Below, piece after piece: positions 31,084 to 41,779 of a DNA stretch of 64,000 bases. The first letter of the stretch is position 1; each line of letters opens with the position of its first letter. Below the pieces are notes generated by a model. The model did not search any database. It saw only the letters and a list, made by a program, of their open reading frames with translations, and was not told the DNA's origin. The stretch comes from Streptomyces sp. NBC_00442. Its GTDB lineage: Bacteria > Actinomycetota > Actinomycetes > Streptomycetales > Streptomycetaceae. The stretch spans positions 4,526,001 to 4,590,000 of the forward strand of contig NZ_CP107918.1 in assembly GCF_036014195.1 (NCBI RefSeq), given 5' to 3'. A program made the translations under genes and the position numbers.

Positions 31084-31110
31084 GGGTCCTGACGAGAACC
31101 GCCAGGACCC
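31084..31110 (-). terminator. Terminator after tRNA-Gln
   Basis: Perfect 8-bp arms GGGTCCTG (31084-31091) and CAGGACCC (31103-31110) lie 12 bp past the tRNA 3' end on the minus strand. They also precede glmU by about 90 bp. Confidence 0.7.
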
Positions 31111-31122
31111 GAAACCGCGAAG

Positions 31123-31194
31123 CTCCCCCGCCAGGACTCGAACCCGGACATAGGGCACCAAAAGCCCCAGTGCTGCCAATTACACCACGGGGGA
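31123..31194 (-). tRNA. tRNA-Gln (TTG anticodon)
   Basis: 72 nt on the minus strand. The 7-bp acceptor stem TCCCCCG/CGGGGGA is perfect, with G as discriminator. The D arm contains GGTGTAATTGGCAGCA, the anticodon loop is CTTTTGG with TTG, and the T arm carries GGGTTCGAGTCC. CCA is not encoded. All expected stems form. It lies between glmU and the HTH/LAGLIDADG-like gene, all on one strand. Confidence 0.95.
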
Positions 31195-31221
31195 TGGAAA
31201 CCGGCTAAACCGGACATTTGG

Positions 31222-32082
31222 TCAGGTCGCCGGATCGGCACCCAACACTATGCCGTACCAAGCGCCTTCCATGCGACGGTAGAGATCGGCGCCCTTGGTT
31301 ACGTAGATCACCAAGCAACCTCGGTACGCCTGTGCGGTGTTCTTTCGCTTGGTGCGCGGGTTGTGCTTCTTGAGGGTGGCCCGTTGGAAAACGGAGACAT
31401 CGACGTCGGCCAGTTCGGCCCAGAACTTCTCGGCCCCGGCCACGTCTCCGGACTCATGAATGCTGACGCGGAAGCGCATCCGCTCGCGCGAGACCCCCAG
31501 TAACTCCAGCCACCGCAGGTACACCTTGATCACGTCGGGGTCGCTGTTGATGAACTGCAGTTGCTCGGAGCGTCGGTAGGTCTTGTCCTTCGTTCCCTCT
31601 GCCCAGTAGAGCCCGACGCCCACCATGAAGAGCTCCCGTTCGGACAGCTGTCCGATCTCGTCGCGTGCCGCCCTTTTCGTCTCCTGGCGCTCCTCCTCCT
31701 GGGTCGCGCGCAGGCGTGCGAGGCCCTTGTTCATCAGGGTGTGCCGTTCTTCGTCGGTGTAGCGGGGTTCGGGCTTCGGGAGGTCGCGGACCCAGAGCGA
31801 TATCGAGCTCTTCGAACAGCCGACCTCGGCTTGGATCTGGTCGTATGTCATGCCCTGTGCGCGGAGTGCTCTGGCCCGGTCGCGCAGGTCGTCCTTGGCG
31901 TTCGGGCGCTTCGTCCACTGCGGAGCCGGTTCACCCTTCACCAGGCGGTGGAGGAGGTCGTTGTGGTGGATGTGTAGACGGTCGCGGATCTGCCGCAGGC
32001 TGAGCCCCTCGCGCCGCAGCGCGATCGCCTGCTGCCGCAGGCCCTCGAAATCGGCGTACTTGCTGGGCGTGGCTGATGTCAT
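31222..32082 (-). CDS. HTH plus LAGLIDADG-like domain protein next to tRNA-Gln
   Basis: 286 residues from the ATG at 32082 (no good Shine-Dalgarno; an ATG at 32103 or a GTG at 32136 are alternatives). Two helix-turn-helix units sit at the N terminus: LRQQAIALRREGLSLRQIRD and LRAQGMTYDQIQAEVGCSKS. A basic linker follows, then a domain beginning MVGVGLYWAEGTKDK, with FINSDPDVIKVYLRWLELLG and LKKHNPRTKRKN, that resembles a single LAGLIDADG-like module. Such HTH-LAGLIDADG combinations recall WhiA and homing-type nucleases. The stop is 27 bp from the tRNA 5' end on the same strand. Function is unknown: perhaps a regulator, perhaps a domesticated nuclease. Confidence 0.75.
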   Translation of the reverse strand: MTSATPSKYADFEGLRQQAIALRREGLSLRQIRDRLHIHHNDLLHRLVKGEPAPQWTKRPNAKDDLRDRARALRAQGMTYDQIQAEVGCSKSSISLWVRDLPKPEPRYTDEERHTLMNKGLARLRATQEEERQETKRAARDEIGQLSERELFMVGVGLYWAEGTKDKTYRRSEQLQFINSDPDVIKVYLRWLELLGVSRERMRFRVSIHESGDVAGAEKFWAELADVDVSVFQRATLKKHNPRTKRKNTAQAYRGCLVIYVTKGADLYRRMEGAWYGIVLGADPAT

Positions 32083-32247
32083 ACGGACACGTTCGTCCGG
32101 CATCCGGACGGCCGCTCGAATATCCGGCTGTTTCACCGGATCGTGGGATCAGTACCGGTTCGCGGCGTGTTGGGCGGGATTCCGTGCTGGGCGCGCGGGA
32201 CGAAAGCCATAGGAAAATCGTTCGTGCCCGCCCGTAGGCTGGGAGCC

Positions 32248-33567
32248 ATGACCGCAACGGGGGCTGACCAGGAAGCCACGGGGTTGACCTCCCGTGGCTG
32301 GTGGTGGTGGGAGCGCAGGCGCAGCGCGGTGCTGGATGTCTCGCTCGGGGTGTTCTCCGCGCTGGAGTGTGCGCTGGAGGGTGTGAATTTCGCGGGGGAC
32401 TCGGGGTTGCCCGTGCCGGCCGGGGTGTTGCTCGGGCTTGTGGCGGGGGCCTCGCTGGTGCTGCGGCGGCGGTGGCCGATCGCGGTGGTGCTGGTGTCGA
32501 TCGCGGTGACGCCGGCCAGCATGGGTTTCATGCTGAGCGTGGTGGGTCTGTACACGCTGGCCGCGTCGGAGGTGCCGCGCCGGATCACGGCGGCGCTGGC
32601 GGGGATGTCGGTGGCGGGGACGTTCATCGTCACGTTCGTGCGGATGCACCAGAGCGTGGCGGGCGGTGACTACGACCCGGGGCGCTGGTACGTGCCGCTG
32701 GTGTCGGTGGTGATGTCGGTCGGCATCTCGGGTCCGCCGTTGCTGTACGGGCTGTATATAGGGGCGCGGCGCCGGTTGATGGAGTCGTTGCGGGAGCGTG
32801 CGGATTCGCTGGAGCGGGAGTTGTCGCTGCTCGCGGACCGGGCGGAGGAGCGGGCGGAGTGGGCGCGTACGGAGGAGCGGACGCGGATCGCCCGGGAGAT
32901 GCACGACGTGGTGGCACACCGGGTGTCGCTGATGGTGGTGCATGCGGCGGCGTTGCAGGCGGTGGCGCGCAAGGATCCGGAGAAGGCCGTGAAGAACGCG
33001 GCGCTGGTCGGTGACATGGGGCGTCAGGCGTTGACGGAGTTGCGGGAGATGCTCGGGGTGCTGCGGGCCGCCGATCAGCAGCGGGTGGCGGTGCGGGTGG
33101 ACGCGGTGCCGCTGGCGGCGGTGGGGGTGGCGGCCGCGGTGGCCGCGGCCGCCGCGGAGGAGGGGCCGTGCCTTGCGGACATCGAGGCGCTGGTGGGGCA
33201 GTCCCGGGAGGCCGGGATGGTGGTGGAGCTGATGGTGCAGGGGCAGGCGCGGGGGTGTGACGCGCTGGTGGAGCAGACGGCGTACCGGGTGGTGCAGGAG
33301 GCGCTGACCAATGTGCACAAGCATGCGGCGGGCGCGAAGGTGATGGTGCGTCTCGCGTACCGGGACGCCGAGGTGGCGATGCAGGTGGAGAACGGTCCCG
33401 CGGACGGGGTCACGGCGGATGCGGGGTTGCCCAGTGGGGGGAACGGGCTGGTGGGGATGAGGGAGCGGGTGCTGGGGTTGGGCGGGGTGTTTGTGTCGGG
33501 GCCGACGGACGCGGGTGGCTTTCGGGTGTCGGCCGTTCTCCCGGACGACACCCAGCCCACGCGGTAG
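32248..33567 (+). CDS. Orphan sensor histidine kinase (HisKA_3 type)
   Basis: 439 residues from the ATG at 32248 (GGGAG eight bases upstream). Four or five hydrophobic segments occupy about residues 25-165. They are followed by a coiled-coil stretch (RRRLMESLRERADSLERELS) and the HisKA_3 phospho-acceptor helix TRIAREMHDVVAHRVSLMVV. The HATPase_c part has VVQEALTNVHKHA (N box) and GNGLVGMRERVLGLGG (G box), so it looks active. Partners of such kinases are NarL/LuxR regulators, but none is adjacent; those in this window are far away, and one has no acceptor Asp. Signal unknown. Confidence 0.9.
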   Translation: MTATGADQEATGLTSRGWWWWERRRSAVLDVSLGVFSALECALEGVNFAGDSGLPVPAGVLLGLVAGASLVLRRRWPIAVVLVSIAVTPASMGFMLSVVGLYTLAASEVPRRITAALAGMSVAGTFIVTFVRMHQSVAGGDYDPGRWYVPLVSVVMSVGISGPPLLYGLYIGARRRLMESLRERADSLERELSLLADRAEERAEWARTEERTRIAREMHDVVAHRVSLMVVHAAALQAVARKDPEKAVKNAALVGDMGRQALTELREMLGVLRAADQQRVAVRVDAVPLAAVGVAAAVAAAAAEEGPCLADIEALVGQSREAGMVVELMVQGQARGCDALVEQTAYRVVQEALTNVHKHAAGAKVMVRLAYRDAEVAMQVENGPADGVTADAGLPSGGNGLVGMRERVLGLGGVFVSGPTDAGGFRVSAVLPDDTQPTR

Positions 33568-33570
33568 GGC

Positions 33571-33745
33571 CAGGGGGGACCCCCATGACGGGCTGAGGAT
33601 GCCCATGCTGCCCGGCGCCGAGTAGGTGAGGGGCGCGGGGAACTGCGCGAGGAGCGGGCACGGTCCGCATCCGGAAACCGGCCGTTCGAGGGGCGCGGGG
33701 AATTGCGCGAGCGTCCCCGGCGGTCCGCAGCCGAAGGTGCGCCGG
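33571..33745 (+). repeat. Composite dispersed repeat, block D
   Basis: A short block between convergent genes: CAGGGGGGACCCCCATGACG, GGCTGAGGATGCCCATGCTG, then two cores, GGGGCGCGGGGAACTGCGCG (about 33630) and a variant GGGGCGCGGGGAATTGCGCG (about 33690), with a TCCGCAGCCGAAGG-type tail. Confidence 0.85.
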
Positions 33746-33778
33746 GGTGTGGAGCCCCGGTGTGCCTCCGGCACGGGG

Positions 33779-34267
33779 TCAGGTCGCTGTCAGGCGGATC
33801 GGCTGGGTGCCGGTGACCAGGGCGTTGAGGGCGTGATCGATGTCCGGTCCGAGGTACCAGTCGCCGGTGTGGTCGAGGGAGTACACGCGTCCCTCCGCGT
33901 CGATGGCGAGCACCGCCTGCTGATCCCCCTCCTCTCCGAGCGGTGCGATGTCCGTGTCGAGCGCCCGCCCGAGGTCCGCGAGCGTGCGGGCGAGGTGAAG
34001 CCCGGCGAGGGGGTCGAAGCTCAGGGCGGCCGGGGCGTTGCGGCGGCCCGGCCCCGGTGCGGTGAGGCGCAGCCCGCCGAATTCGGCCCACGCCTCGACG
34101 GCCGCGGGGAAGACGGTGTGGCGGTGGCCCGCGGGTGAGGCGTGGCCGCGCAGGACGTCGGCCCAGGCCTCGGCCTGACGGATGTCCCAGCGGCCGGGCT
34201 GCCATCCAGCGGTGCGCAGGGCGGCGTCGACGGGGACGGGGAAGCGGGTGGTGGAGGTGTCCGGCAT
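33779..34267 (-). CDS. SUKH-3 family immunity-like protein
   Basis: 162 residues. The whole protein matches the SUKH-3 pattern as I know it: RFPVPVDAALRTAGWQPGR at the N terminus, HTVFPAAVEAWAEFGGLRL, FDPLAGLHLARTLADLGRAL, IAPLGEEGDQQAVLAIDAEG and VYSLDHTGDWYLGPDIDHAL. SUKH proteins are immunity proteins that neutralise nuclease and deaminase toxins in polymorphic toxin systems. It is downstream of a YwqJ-type deaminase gene on the same strand, the order expected for a toxin-immunity pair. The 78-bp gap contains a short GATGG repeat (about 34288-34312). Confidence 0.87.
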   Translation of the reverse strand: MPDTSTTRFPVPVDAALRTAGWQPGRWDIRQAEAWADVLRGHASPAGHRHTVFPAAVEAWAEFGGLRLTAPGPGRRNAPAALSFDPLAGLHLARTLADLGRALDTDIAPLGEEGDQQAVLAIDAEGRVYSLDHTGDWYLGPDIDHALNALVTGTQPIRLTAT

Positions 34268-34345
34268 CGGCCGCGGCCTTTCCGTGCGATGGGATGGGAT
34301 GGGATGGATGGGGCGGGGCCGGGGGTGGGATCCCGGTGCCGGGGT

Positions 34346-35137
34346 TTACGGCTCGACGCTGCGGACGCCGAAGTGGGCGAGGAGCGCCGTGCAGGAGCGG
34401 CAGGGCGGCGCGTAACTGCCGTGGAGGGGGTCGCCGTCCTCGCGTATGCGGCGGGCGGTGAGCTTGGCGTGTTTGAGGGCGCGGCGGGCTTCGCCGTGGG
34501 TGAGGGGTTTGCGCTGGGCGCGTTTGGAGCGTTGCGTCTCGACGGCGGTCAGGTGTCGGGAGAGCAGGATCGCTTCGGGGCAGCGGCCGGTGAACCGTTC
34601 GCGCTGGCCGCTGGTGAGGGTGTCGAGGTAGTCCTGGACGAGGGTGTGCAGGACGGGCGGCTGTTCGCCTTTGCCCGCGGTGCAGGTGAGGGTTTCGCCG
34701 CGGACGGAGAGCGCGGCGGCGATGGCGGGGAGGATGCCGTCGCGGCGGTGGCGGAGTAACGGCGCGGCGGTGGTGGCCGTGGCGCTCCAGGTGAGGCGCG
34801 GGTCGCCGGGCCCGCCGACACTTTCCGGGGCCCCCGGCCGGCCGGGGGCCCCCGGTCCGCCGAGTGACCCGGCTGCCCCCGGTCCGCCGAGTGGTGCGGG
34901 CATCCCCGCTGCCCCGGGTCCAGCCGGCGGCCCGGCTGCCCCCGGCCCGCCGAGGTTCCCCGGCGCCGTTGTCTGTGCGCCCAGTCCCCCTTGCGCGCCC
35001 TGGGCTGTCCCCTGCGTTGTTCCCTGCGGGCCCCGCGCTGTCCCCTGCGTGCCCGGGGCCTCGCGTGCGGTCTGGGTCGCGCTGGTCGTCGCGCGCGGTG
35101 TCCGTGTGGCGGATGTTTCGCCTGCTGTGGTCTGCAT
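34346..35137 (-). CDS. YwqJ-type deaminase with collagen-like linker
   Basis: 263 residues from the ATG at 35137 (GGGAGG about 12 nt upstream, rather far). Residues about 1-110 are Thr/Gln/Gly/Pro-rich low complexity with GPG/GAPG collagen-like repeats and no Sec signal or membrane segment. The C-terminal domain carries deaminase-fold motifs: GRCPEAILLSRHL (Cys186, Glu188) and SYAPPCRSCTALL (Cys246, Cys249), i.e. C-x-E with P-C-x-x-C, the zinc and proton-shuttle residues. YwqJ-like deaminases are known as toxin domains with presumed nucleic-acid or nucleotide substrates. Here the usual long secretion region is missing. The SUKH-3 gene follows. Confidence 0.82.
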   Translation of the reverse strand: MQTTAGETSATRTPRATTSATQTAREAPGTQGTARGPQGTTQGTAQGAQGGLGAQTTAPGNLGGPGAAGPPAGPGAAGMPAPLGGPGAAGSLGGPGAPGRPGAPESVGGPGDPRLTWSATATTAAPLLRHRRDGILPAIAAALSVRGETLTCTAGKGEQPPVLHTLVQDYLDTLTSGQRERFTGRCPEAILLSRHLTAVETQRSKRAQRKPLTHGEARRALKHAKLTARRIREDGDPLHGSYAPPCRSCTALLAHFGVRSVEP

Positions 35138-35388
35138 GGTGCTGGTCGTCCTCCCACTGGCGGCGGCTTCAGCCGCACGTGTCAGCGCCCCCGAGTTGCG
35201 GGGACAGCCTGCCAAATGTGGGTGCTGGTACGGAAGCTGGGGCGCGATTAGCCGCGTATCACCGGCGCAGGGTGATATGTGCGTGACGGTTGGTGACCGA
35301 AATGCGGGGTCGGGACTCGGTATTGCCCCACCGCATAGTCTGGTCCTCACCAGCCAGACGCAGGAGCACGCAGCAGGGGGCAACCGCC

Positions 35389-36375
35389 ATGACGACAGGT
35401 CGGCTCGGGCATCATGCCGCGCCACCGAACGCGGCCTATGCCGGGCAGGTCGTGCACTTCCCGGATCCGGTCCGGGCCGCCCGGCATCCCAGAGGGGTGC
35501 GGGTGGACGAGAACGGCTACCCGGTCTTCTCCGCGTACGCCCGTGCGGCGGTGGAGATCGCCGAGCCCCCCGAGGGCTTCGGGGTGGACGAGCTCCGGCT
35601 GACCGACTACGTGTCGGCGAACGCGGCGCTGGCCGCGGCGGGCCACGAGCTGTGGGACACGATCGCCCCGGTGGCCACGCCGCACGGCTGGACGTGGCAC
35701 CACGTGGCGGGTGGCCGGCGCCTGGAGCTGGTGCCGGTCGAGGTGAAGGCGCTGCTGCGCCACTTCGGCGGTCTGGCGACGGCGCAGGTCGAGCACGACA
35801 AGCGGGGCACGCGCCCCTTGCAGGAGACGCGGCCGGCGCACTTCGGTCTGCCGAAGGGCTCGGTGGCGGTGTCGGAGTCCCAACTCCTCGGTGTCGAGGA
35901 GGACTTGGGGTATCGGCTGCCGGGAGCCTACCGGTCGTTCCTGAAGGCGGCGGGCGGCTGTGCCCCGGTGGGCGCGGCGCTCGACGCCGAGCTGGGGCTC
36001 CTGGTGGACCAGCCGTTCTTCACGGTGCGCGAGGAGGCGGCCGTCAATGACCTGGTCTACATCAACAAGTGTCTTCGTGATCACCTCACCAAGGACTATC
36101 TGGGCGTCTCGTTCGTGCAGGGCGGGATCCTCGCGGTGAAGGTGCGCGGTTCCGAGACCGGTTCGGTGTGGTTCTGCGCGTACGACGATGCGCGGGATGA
36201 GGACGGTCTGAGCGTGAACGAGCGGGTCGAGCGGCTGCTGCTGCCCTGCGGGGACGATTTCGACGCGTTCCTTGCACGGCTCGCCGGCAATCCGCCGGAG
36301 CTGGAGACCGTGGCGAACCTGATGGTGGACGGCGGCTTCGCGCGCGTCGTCGAGACGACCTCGGTAGGGGAGTGA
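35389..36375 (+). CDS. SMI1/KNR4 (SUKH) family protein
   Basis: 328 residues from the ATG at 35389 with a G-rich site 8-12 nt upstream. The N-terminal 150 residues are specific (VDENGYPVFSAYARAAVEIA; HGWTWHHVAGGRRLELVP). The SUKH core is in the second half: SVAVSESQLLGVEEDLGYRL, PGAYRSFLKAAGGCAPVG, LVDQPFF, and CLRDHLTKDYLGVSFVQGG. It is probably an intracellular immunity or binding protein. The 3' end abuts the large deaminase/SUKH-4 fusion gene, with which it forms an operon. It is divergent from the YwqJ/SUKH-3 pair. Confidence 0.85.
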   Translation: MTTGRLGHHAAPPNAAYAGQVVHFPDPVRAARHPRGVRVDENGYPVFSAYARAAVEIAEPPEGFGVDELRLTDYVSANAALAAAGHELWDTIAPVATPHGWTWHHVAGGRRLELVPVEVKALLRHFGGLATAQVEHDKRGTRPLQETRPAHFGLPKGSVAVSESQLLGVEEDLGYRLPGAYRSFLKAAGGCAPVGAALDAELGLLVDQPFFTVREEAAVNDLVYINKCLRDHLTKDYLGVSFVQGGILAVKVRGSETGSVWFCAYDDARDEDGLSVNERVERLLLPCGDDFDAFLARLAGNPPELETVANLMVDGGFARVVETTSVGE

Positions 36376-36383
36376 GCCGGCCG

Positions 36384-39092
<2,709 letters not shown>

Positions 39093-39134
39093 CCGTTACC
39101 GGGCTCGCGGCGCCGACTGCTTCGGGGCCGTGTC

Positions 39135-39169
39135 GAGGCGCTCACCGCGGGATCCGCGGTGGGCGCCTC
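39135..39169 (+). terminator. Hairpin after the SUKH-4 fusion gene
   Basis: 15-bp arms (39135-39149, 39155-39169) with one G-T wobble and a GGATC loop start 42 nt past the stop codon. It probably separates the SMI1/fusion operon from the coiled-coil gene. Confidence 0.72.
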
Positions 39170-39345
39170 GTTCGTTCCGACCGTGGCTGGTCGTGCGGTT
39201 CTCGGCGTTCTCGCCGCTCGGGGCCCGCGCGATGTCCCTTTTTGGCGCCGGTTGACGCATCCTTGGGCGTGTCATGTGGGCGGAGTGTCGTCATATCGGC
39301 CACTTCGTTTCGATCGGCCGGGGTGCGGGAGAGAGGGCTTTGGGG

Positions 39346-40260
39346 ATGAGCGCAGCATCGGTGCCGCCGTCGGCGCGGCCGTTCGGGACCGGCCGGGGCC
39401 GTGGCTACCGTCCCGACCAGGTCGATCCCGCCGTGGCCCGCCTCGTACGGGAGGCGGAGGCCGCGCGGGAGAAGGAGGCGCGGCTCGCGGCCCTCGCCGA
39501 CGAGCTGAGCGAGCGTGCGGTGCGGCTGCGCGAGCGGGTCGCCGGGCTCGCGCCGCAGACGTACGAGGCGCTCGGCGGGCAGGCCCGTGAGCTGTTCGCG
39601 CTCTGTGCGGAAGAAGCCGGCGAGGTGCGGTCGGCCGCCGAGGAGGCGGCGGCGGAGGAAGCGCGCGCCGCGCAGGAGGCGGGACGGGCGGCGAGGGACG
39701 CGGCGCGGGGGCACAGCGAGTCGGTGCTCGCCGATGCGCAGGAGTGGGCGGAGCAGAGGCTGCTCGCGGCCGCCACCGAGGCGGAGGAACTGCGTTCCGC
39801 GGCGCGCGCGGCGGCGGAGGAGTGGCGCACGGAGGCGGCCGACGAGCTGGCCGGTGCGGTTCGGCGCTGCGAGGCGGAGCTGGCCGGGCAGGAGCGGGAC
39901 CATGCGGAGACGCTCGCCGCGGACGGGCGTGAACAGGCCGCGCGCGAGGCGCAGTTGGAGTCCCGGGTCGGGGAGTTGACGCGCGCGGCGGAGGCCGCGC
40001 TCGACGCGGCGCGGCGCGGGTTCGCCGAGGCGGAGGCGGGTGCGCGGCACGCGGAGGAGGAGGCGGAGGCGCGGGCGGCGGAGCTTGTCGCGGATGCGCG
40101 GGGTTGTGAGCGGCGGGTTGTGGGGGAGGCGGAGCGGGTGGTGGGTGAGCATGATGGGGCGCGCGAGGAGATGCGGGCGCACATGGCTCATGTCCGCGAT
40201 GCCCTGTCCGCGCTGACGGGCCGCCGCCCCTCGCCGGCCCCGGAGGCCCCGGGCCCCTGA
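39346..40260 (+). CDS. Long coiled-coil protein (DivIVA/filament-like)
   Basis: 304 residues from the ATG at 39346. After a short N-terminal segment (GTGRGRGYRPDQVDPAVARL), the rest is an almost unbroken Ala/Glu/Arg-rich helix predicted to form a coiled coil, ending in RPSPAPEAPGP. The opening GYRPDQVD with a following helix resembles the start of DivIVA-like and 'cellulose-binding' coiled-coil proteins of Streptomyces. It is probably cytoplasmic and structural. It follows the deaminase/SUKH operon in the same direction but beyond a hairpin, so a functional link is uncertain. Confidence 0.8.
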   Translation: MSAASVPPSARPFGTGRGRGYRPDQVDPAVARLVREAEAAREKEARLAALADELSERAVRLRERVAGLAPQTYEALGGQARELFALCAEEAGEVRSAAEEAAAEEARAAQEAGRAARDAARGHSESVLADAQEWAEQRLLAAATEAEELRSAARAAAEEWRTEAADELAGAVRRCEAELAGQERDHAETLAADGREQAAREAQLESRVGELTRAAEAALDAARRGFAEAEAGARHAEEEAEARAAELVADARGCERRVVGEAERVVGEHDGAREEMRAHMAHVRDALSALTGRRPSPAPEAPGP

Positions 40261-40267
40261 CCCCATT

Positions 40268-40690
40268 TCGTCTGCGGACCGTGCCCGCGTCTCGCGCCGT
40301 TCCCCGCGCCCCTTAAAACCCCGGTCCGCTTTCGGGCGCGGGCCCGTGCGTGGCTGGTCGCGCAGTTCCCCGCGCCCCTTAACCCCGCTTTCGTGTGCGG
40401 ACCGTGCCCGCGTCTCGCGCAGTTCCCCGCGCCCCTAGTAGGGCACCGGCGCCGAGCGGTCGCGCCCACCGCGGCGGAGCCGCGCGATGTCACAGCCCCG
40501 CGCCCCTAGTAGGGCACCGGCGCCGAGCGGTCGCGCCCACCGCGGCGGAGCCGCGCAATGTCACAGCCCCGCGCCTCTTAACTGCTCGGTGCCGGCCAGC
40601 ATGGACATCCTCAGCCTGTCCGGCGTTTGAGGACGAGCGCCCTTAAGGCGCGAACGGGGTCTGGGGCGGAGCCCCAGGGAGCCGCACCCT
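40268..40690 (-). repeat. Composite dispersed repeat, block E (inverted), with a 71-bp tandem duplication
   Basis: Three inverted cores CGCGCAGTTCCCCGCGCCCC (about 40285-40304, a variant; 40362-40380; 40418-40436) are followed by two tandem 71-bp units (40425-40495 and 40496-40566) that differ at one base. Each unit contains CACCGCGGCGGAGCCGCGC. Then come TGCTCGGTGCCGGCCAGCAT, CGGCGTTTGAGGACGAGCGC and a CTGGGGC-GGA-GCCCCAG hairpin (about 40661-40677). Confidence 0.9.
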
Positions 40691-40990
40691 TCAGAGTTGC
40701 CGCACGGGCGGGAGGGTGGGAAAACGCGCGAACGGGGCCGGGCGGAGCCGTAGGGGTGGGGACCCCTAGGGGGTGGGCCCTACTTGGGGGCGGGGGGCTT
40801 TCGTCCCGGCGGAGGAGGTCGCACCCACCACCCCCTCCCTACCGTGGACCTACGTCGCGACGCGACAGCCGCAGGGTGGGGAAAACCCCACCCCGAAGAC
40901 TGCGCCGGGCCCCAGGGCGCCAAGCCCCCCCTTGCCCGAGACTCAAGACGTACGTCAGCGACTGGCTGAAAATGACCTAGGAGAATCACC
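40691..40990 (+). promoter_or_regulatory. Structured leader region of the ABC exporter operon
   Basis: No gene is seen. The region contains ACCCCTAGGGGG (about 40768-40780), a perfect GGGTGGGG-AAAA-CCCCACCC hairpin (40874-40893) and a second GC-rich pairing just downstream (CGGGCCCCAGGGCGCC), then a less GC-rich stretch ending in AGGAG before the GTG. Promoter position is unclear. Confidence 0.4.
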
Positions 40991-41779
40991 GTGACAACGG
41001 CTGTGACCATTCCCCAGCACGGGGACACCGGAAGGCGTACGGCGGTCGCGGCTCGGGCGCGCCACGTCGTGAAGGCGTACGGGTCGGGGGAGACCCGCGT
41101 GGTGGCCCTCGACCGGGTCGATGTGGACATAGCCCGGGGGCAGTTCACCGCGATCATGGGACCGTCGGGTTCCGGCAAGTCCACCCTGATGCACTGCCTG
41201 GCGGGCCTCGACACCGTGACGAGCGGCCAGATCTACCTGGACGAGACCGAGATCACCGGCCTGAAGGACAAGAAGCTCACGCAGCTGCGCCGGGACCGGA
41301 TCGGGTTCATCTTCCAGGCGTTCAACCTGCTGCCGACGCTGAACGCCCTGGAGAACATCACGCTGCCGATGGACATCGCGGGCCGCAGGCCCGACGCGCA
41401 GTGGCTGGAGCGCGTGGTGGAGACGGTGGGCCTGGCGGGGCGGCTCAAGCACCGGCCGACCCAGCTCTCCGGCGGCCAGCAGCAACGGGTCGCCGTGGCA
41501 CGGGCGTTGGCGGCCCGGCCGGAGATCATCTTCGGTGACGAGCCGACCGGAAACCTGGACTCGCGGGCCGGCGCCGAAGTGCTCGGCTTCCTGCGCCAGT
41601 CCGTCGACGAGCTCGGCCAGACCATCGTGATGGTCACCCACGACCCGGTGGCCGCCTCCTACGCGGACCGCGTGCTCTACCTCGCCGACGGACGCATCGT
41701 GGACGAAATGCTCCGCCCCACCGCCGAAGCGGTCCTGGACCGGATGAAGGCCTTCGACACGCGGGGGCGTACCTCATGA
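40991..41779 (+). CDS. ABC transporter ATP-binding protein (MacB/LolD type)
   Basis: 262 residues, GTG start preceded by AGGAG. Walker A GPSGSGKSTLMHCLAGLD (about residues 57-74), Q-loop FIFQAFNLLPTLNALEN, signature LSGGQQQRVAVARAL, Walker B IIFGDEPTGNLDSR and the switch His in VMVTHDPVAASYADR. The short 'FNLLP' style Q-loop is typical of the MacB/LolD branch that works with FtsX-like permeases as mechanotransmission exporters. The start codon of the permease overlaps its stop (ATGA), so the two are translationally coupled. Confidence 0.95.
   Translation: MTTAVTIPQHGDTGRRTAVAARARHVVKAYGSGETRVVALDRVDVDIARGQFTAIMGPSGSGKSTLMHCLAGLDTVTSGQIYLDETEITGLKDKKLTQLRRDRIGFIFQAFNLLPTLNALENITLPMDIAGRRPDAQWLERVVETVGLAGRLKHRPTQLSGGQQQRVAVARALAARPEIIFGDEPTGNLDSRAGAEVLGFLRQSVDELGQTIVMVTHDPVAASYADRVLYLADGRIVDEMLRPTAEAVLDRMKAFDTRGRTS

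Noticed and set aside
31123..31194. tRNA-Gln as an integration site of a mobile element
   Set aside because: No integrase, excisionase or duplicated tRNA 3' end was found around it; neighbours are core genes.
30993..31241. Upstream extension of glmU by 83 codons
   Set aside because: The extension translates the tRNA-Gln gene and its terminator; the GTG at 30992 gives the normal GlmU N terminus.
34288..34312. GATGG short repeat as a phase-variation switch for SUKH-3
   Set aside because: Only a few imperfect copies upstream of the start codon; no evidence it alters frame or promoter spacing.
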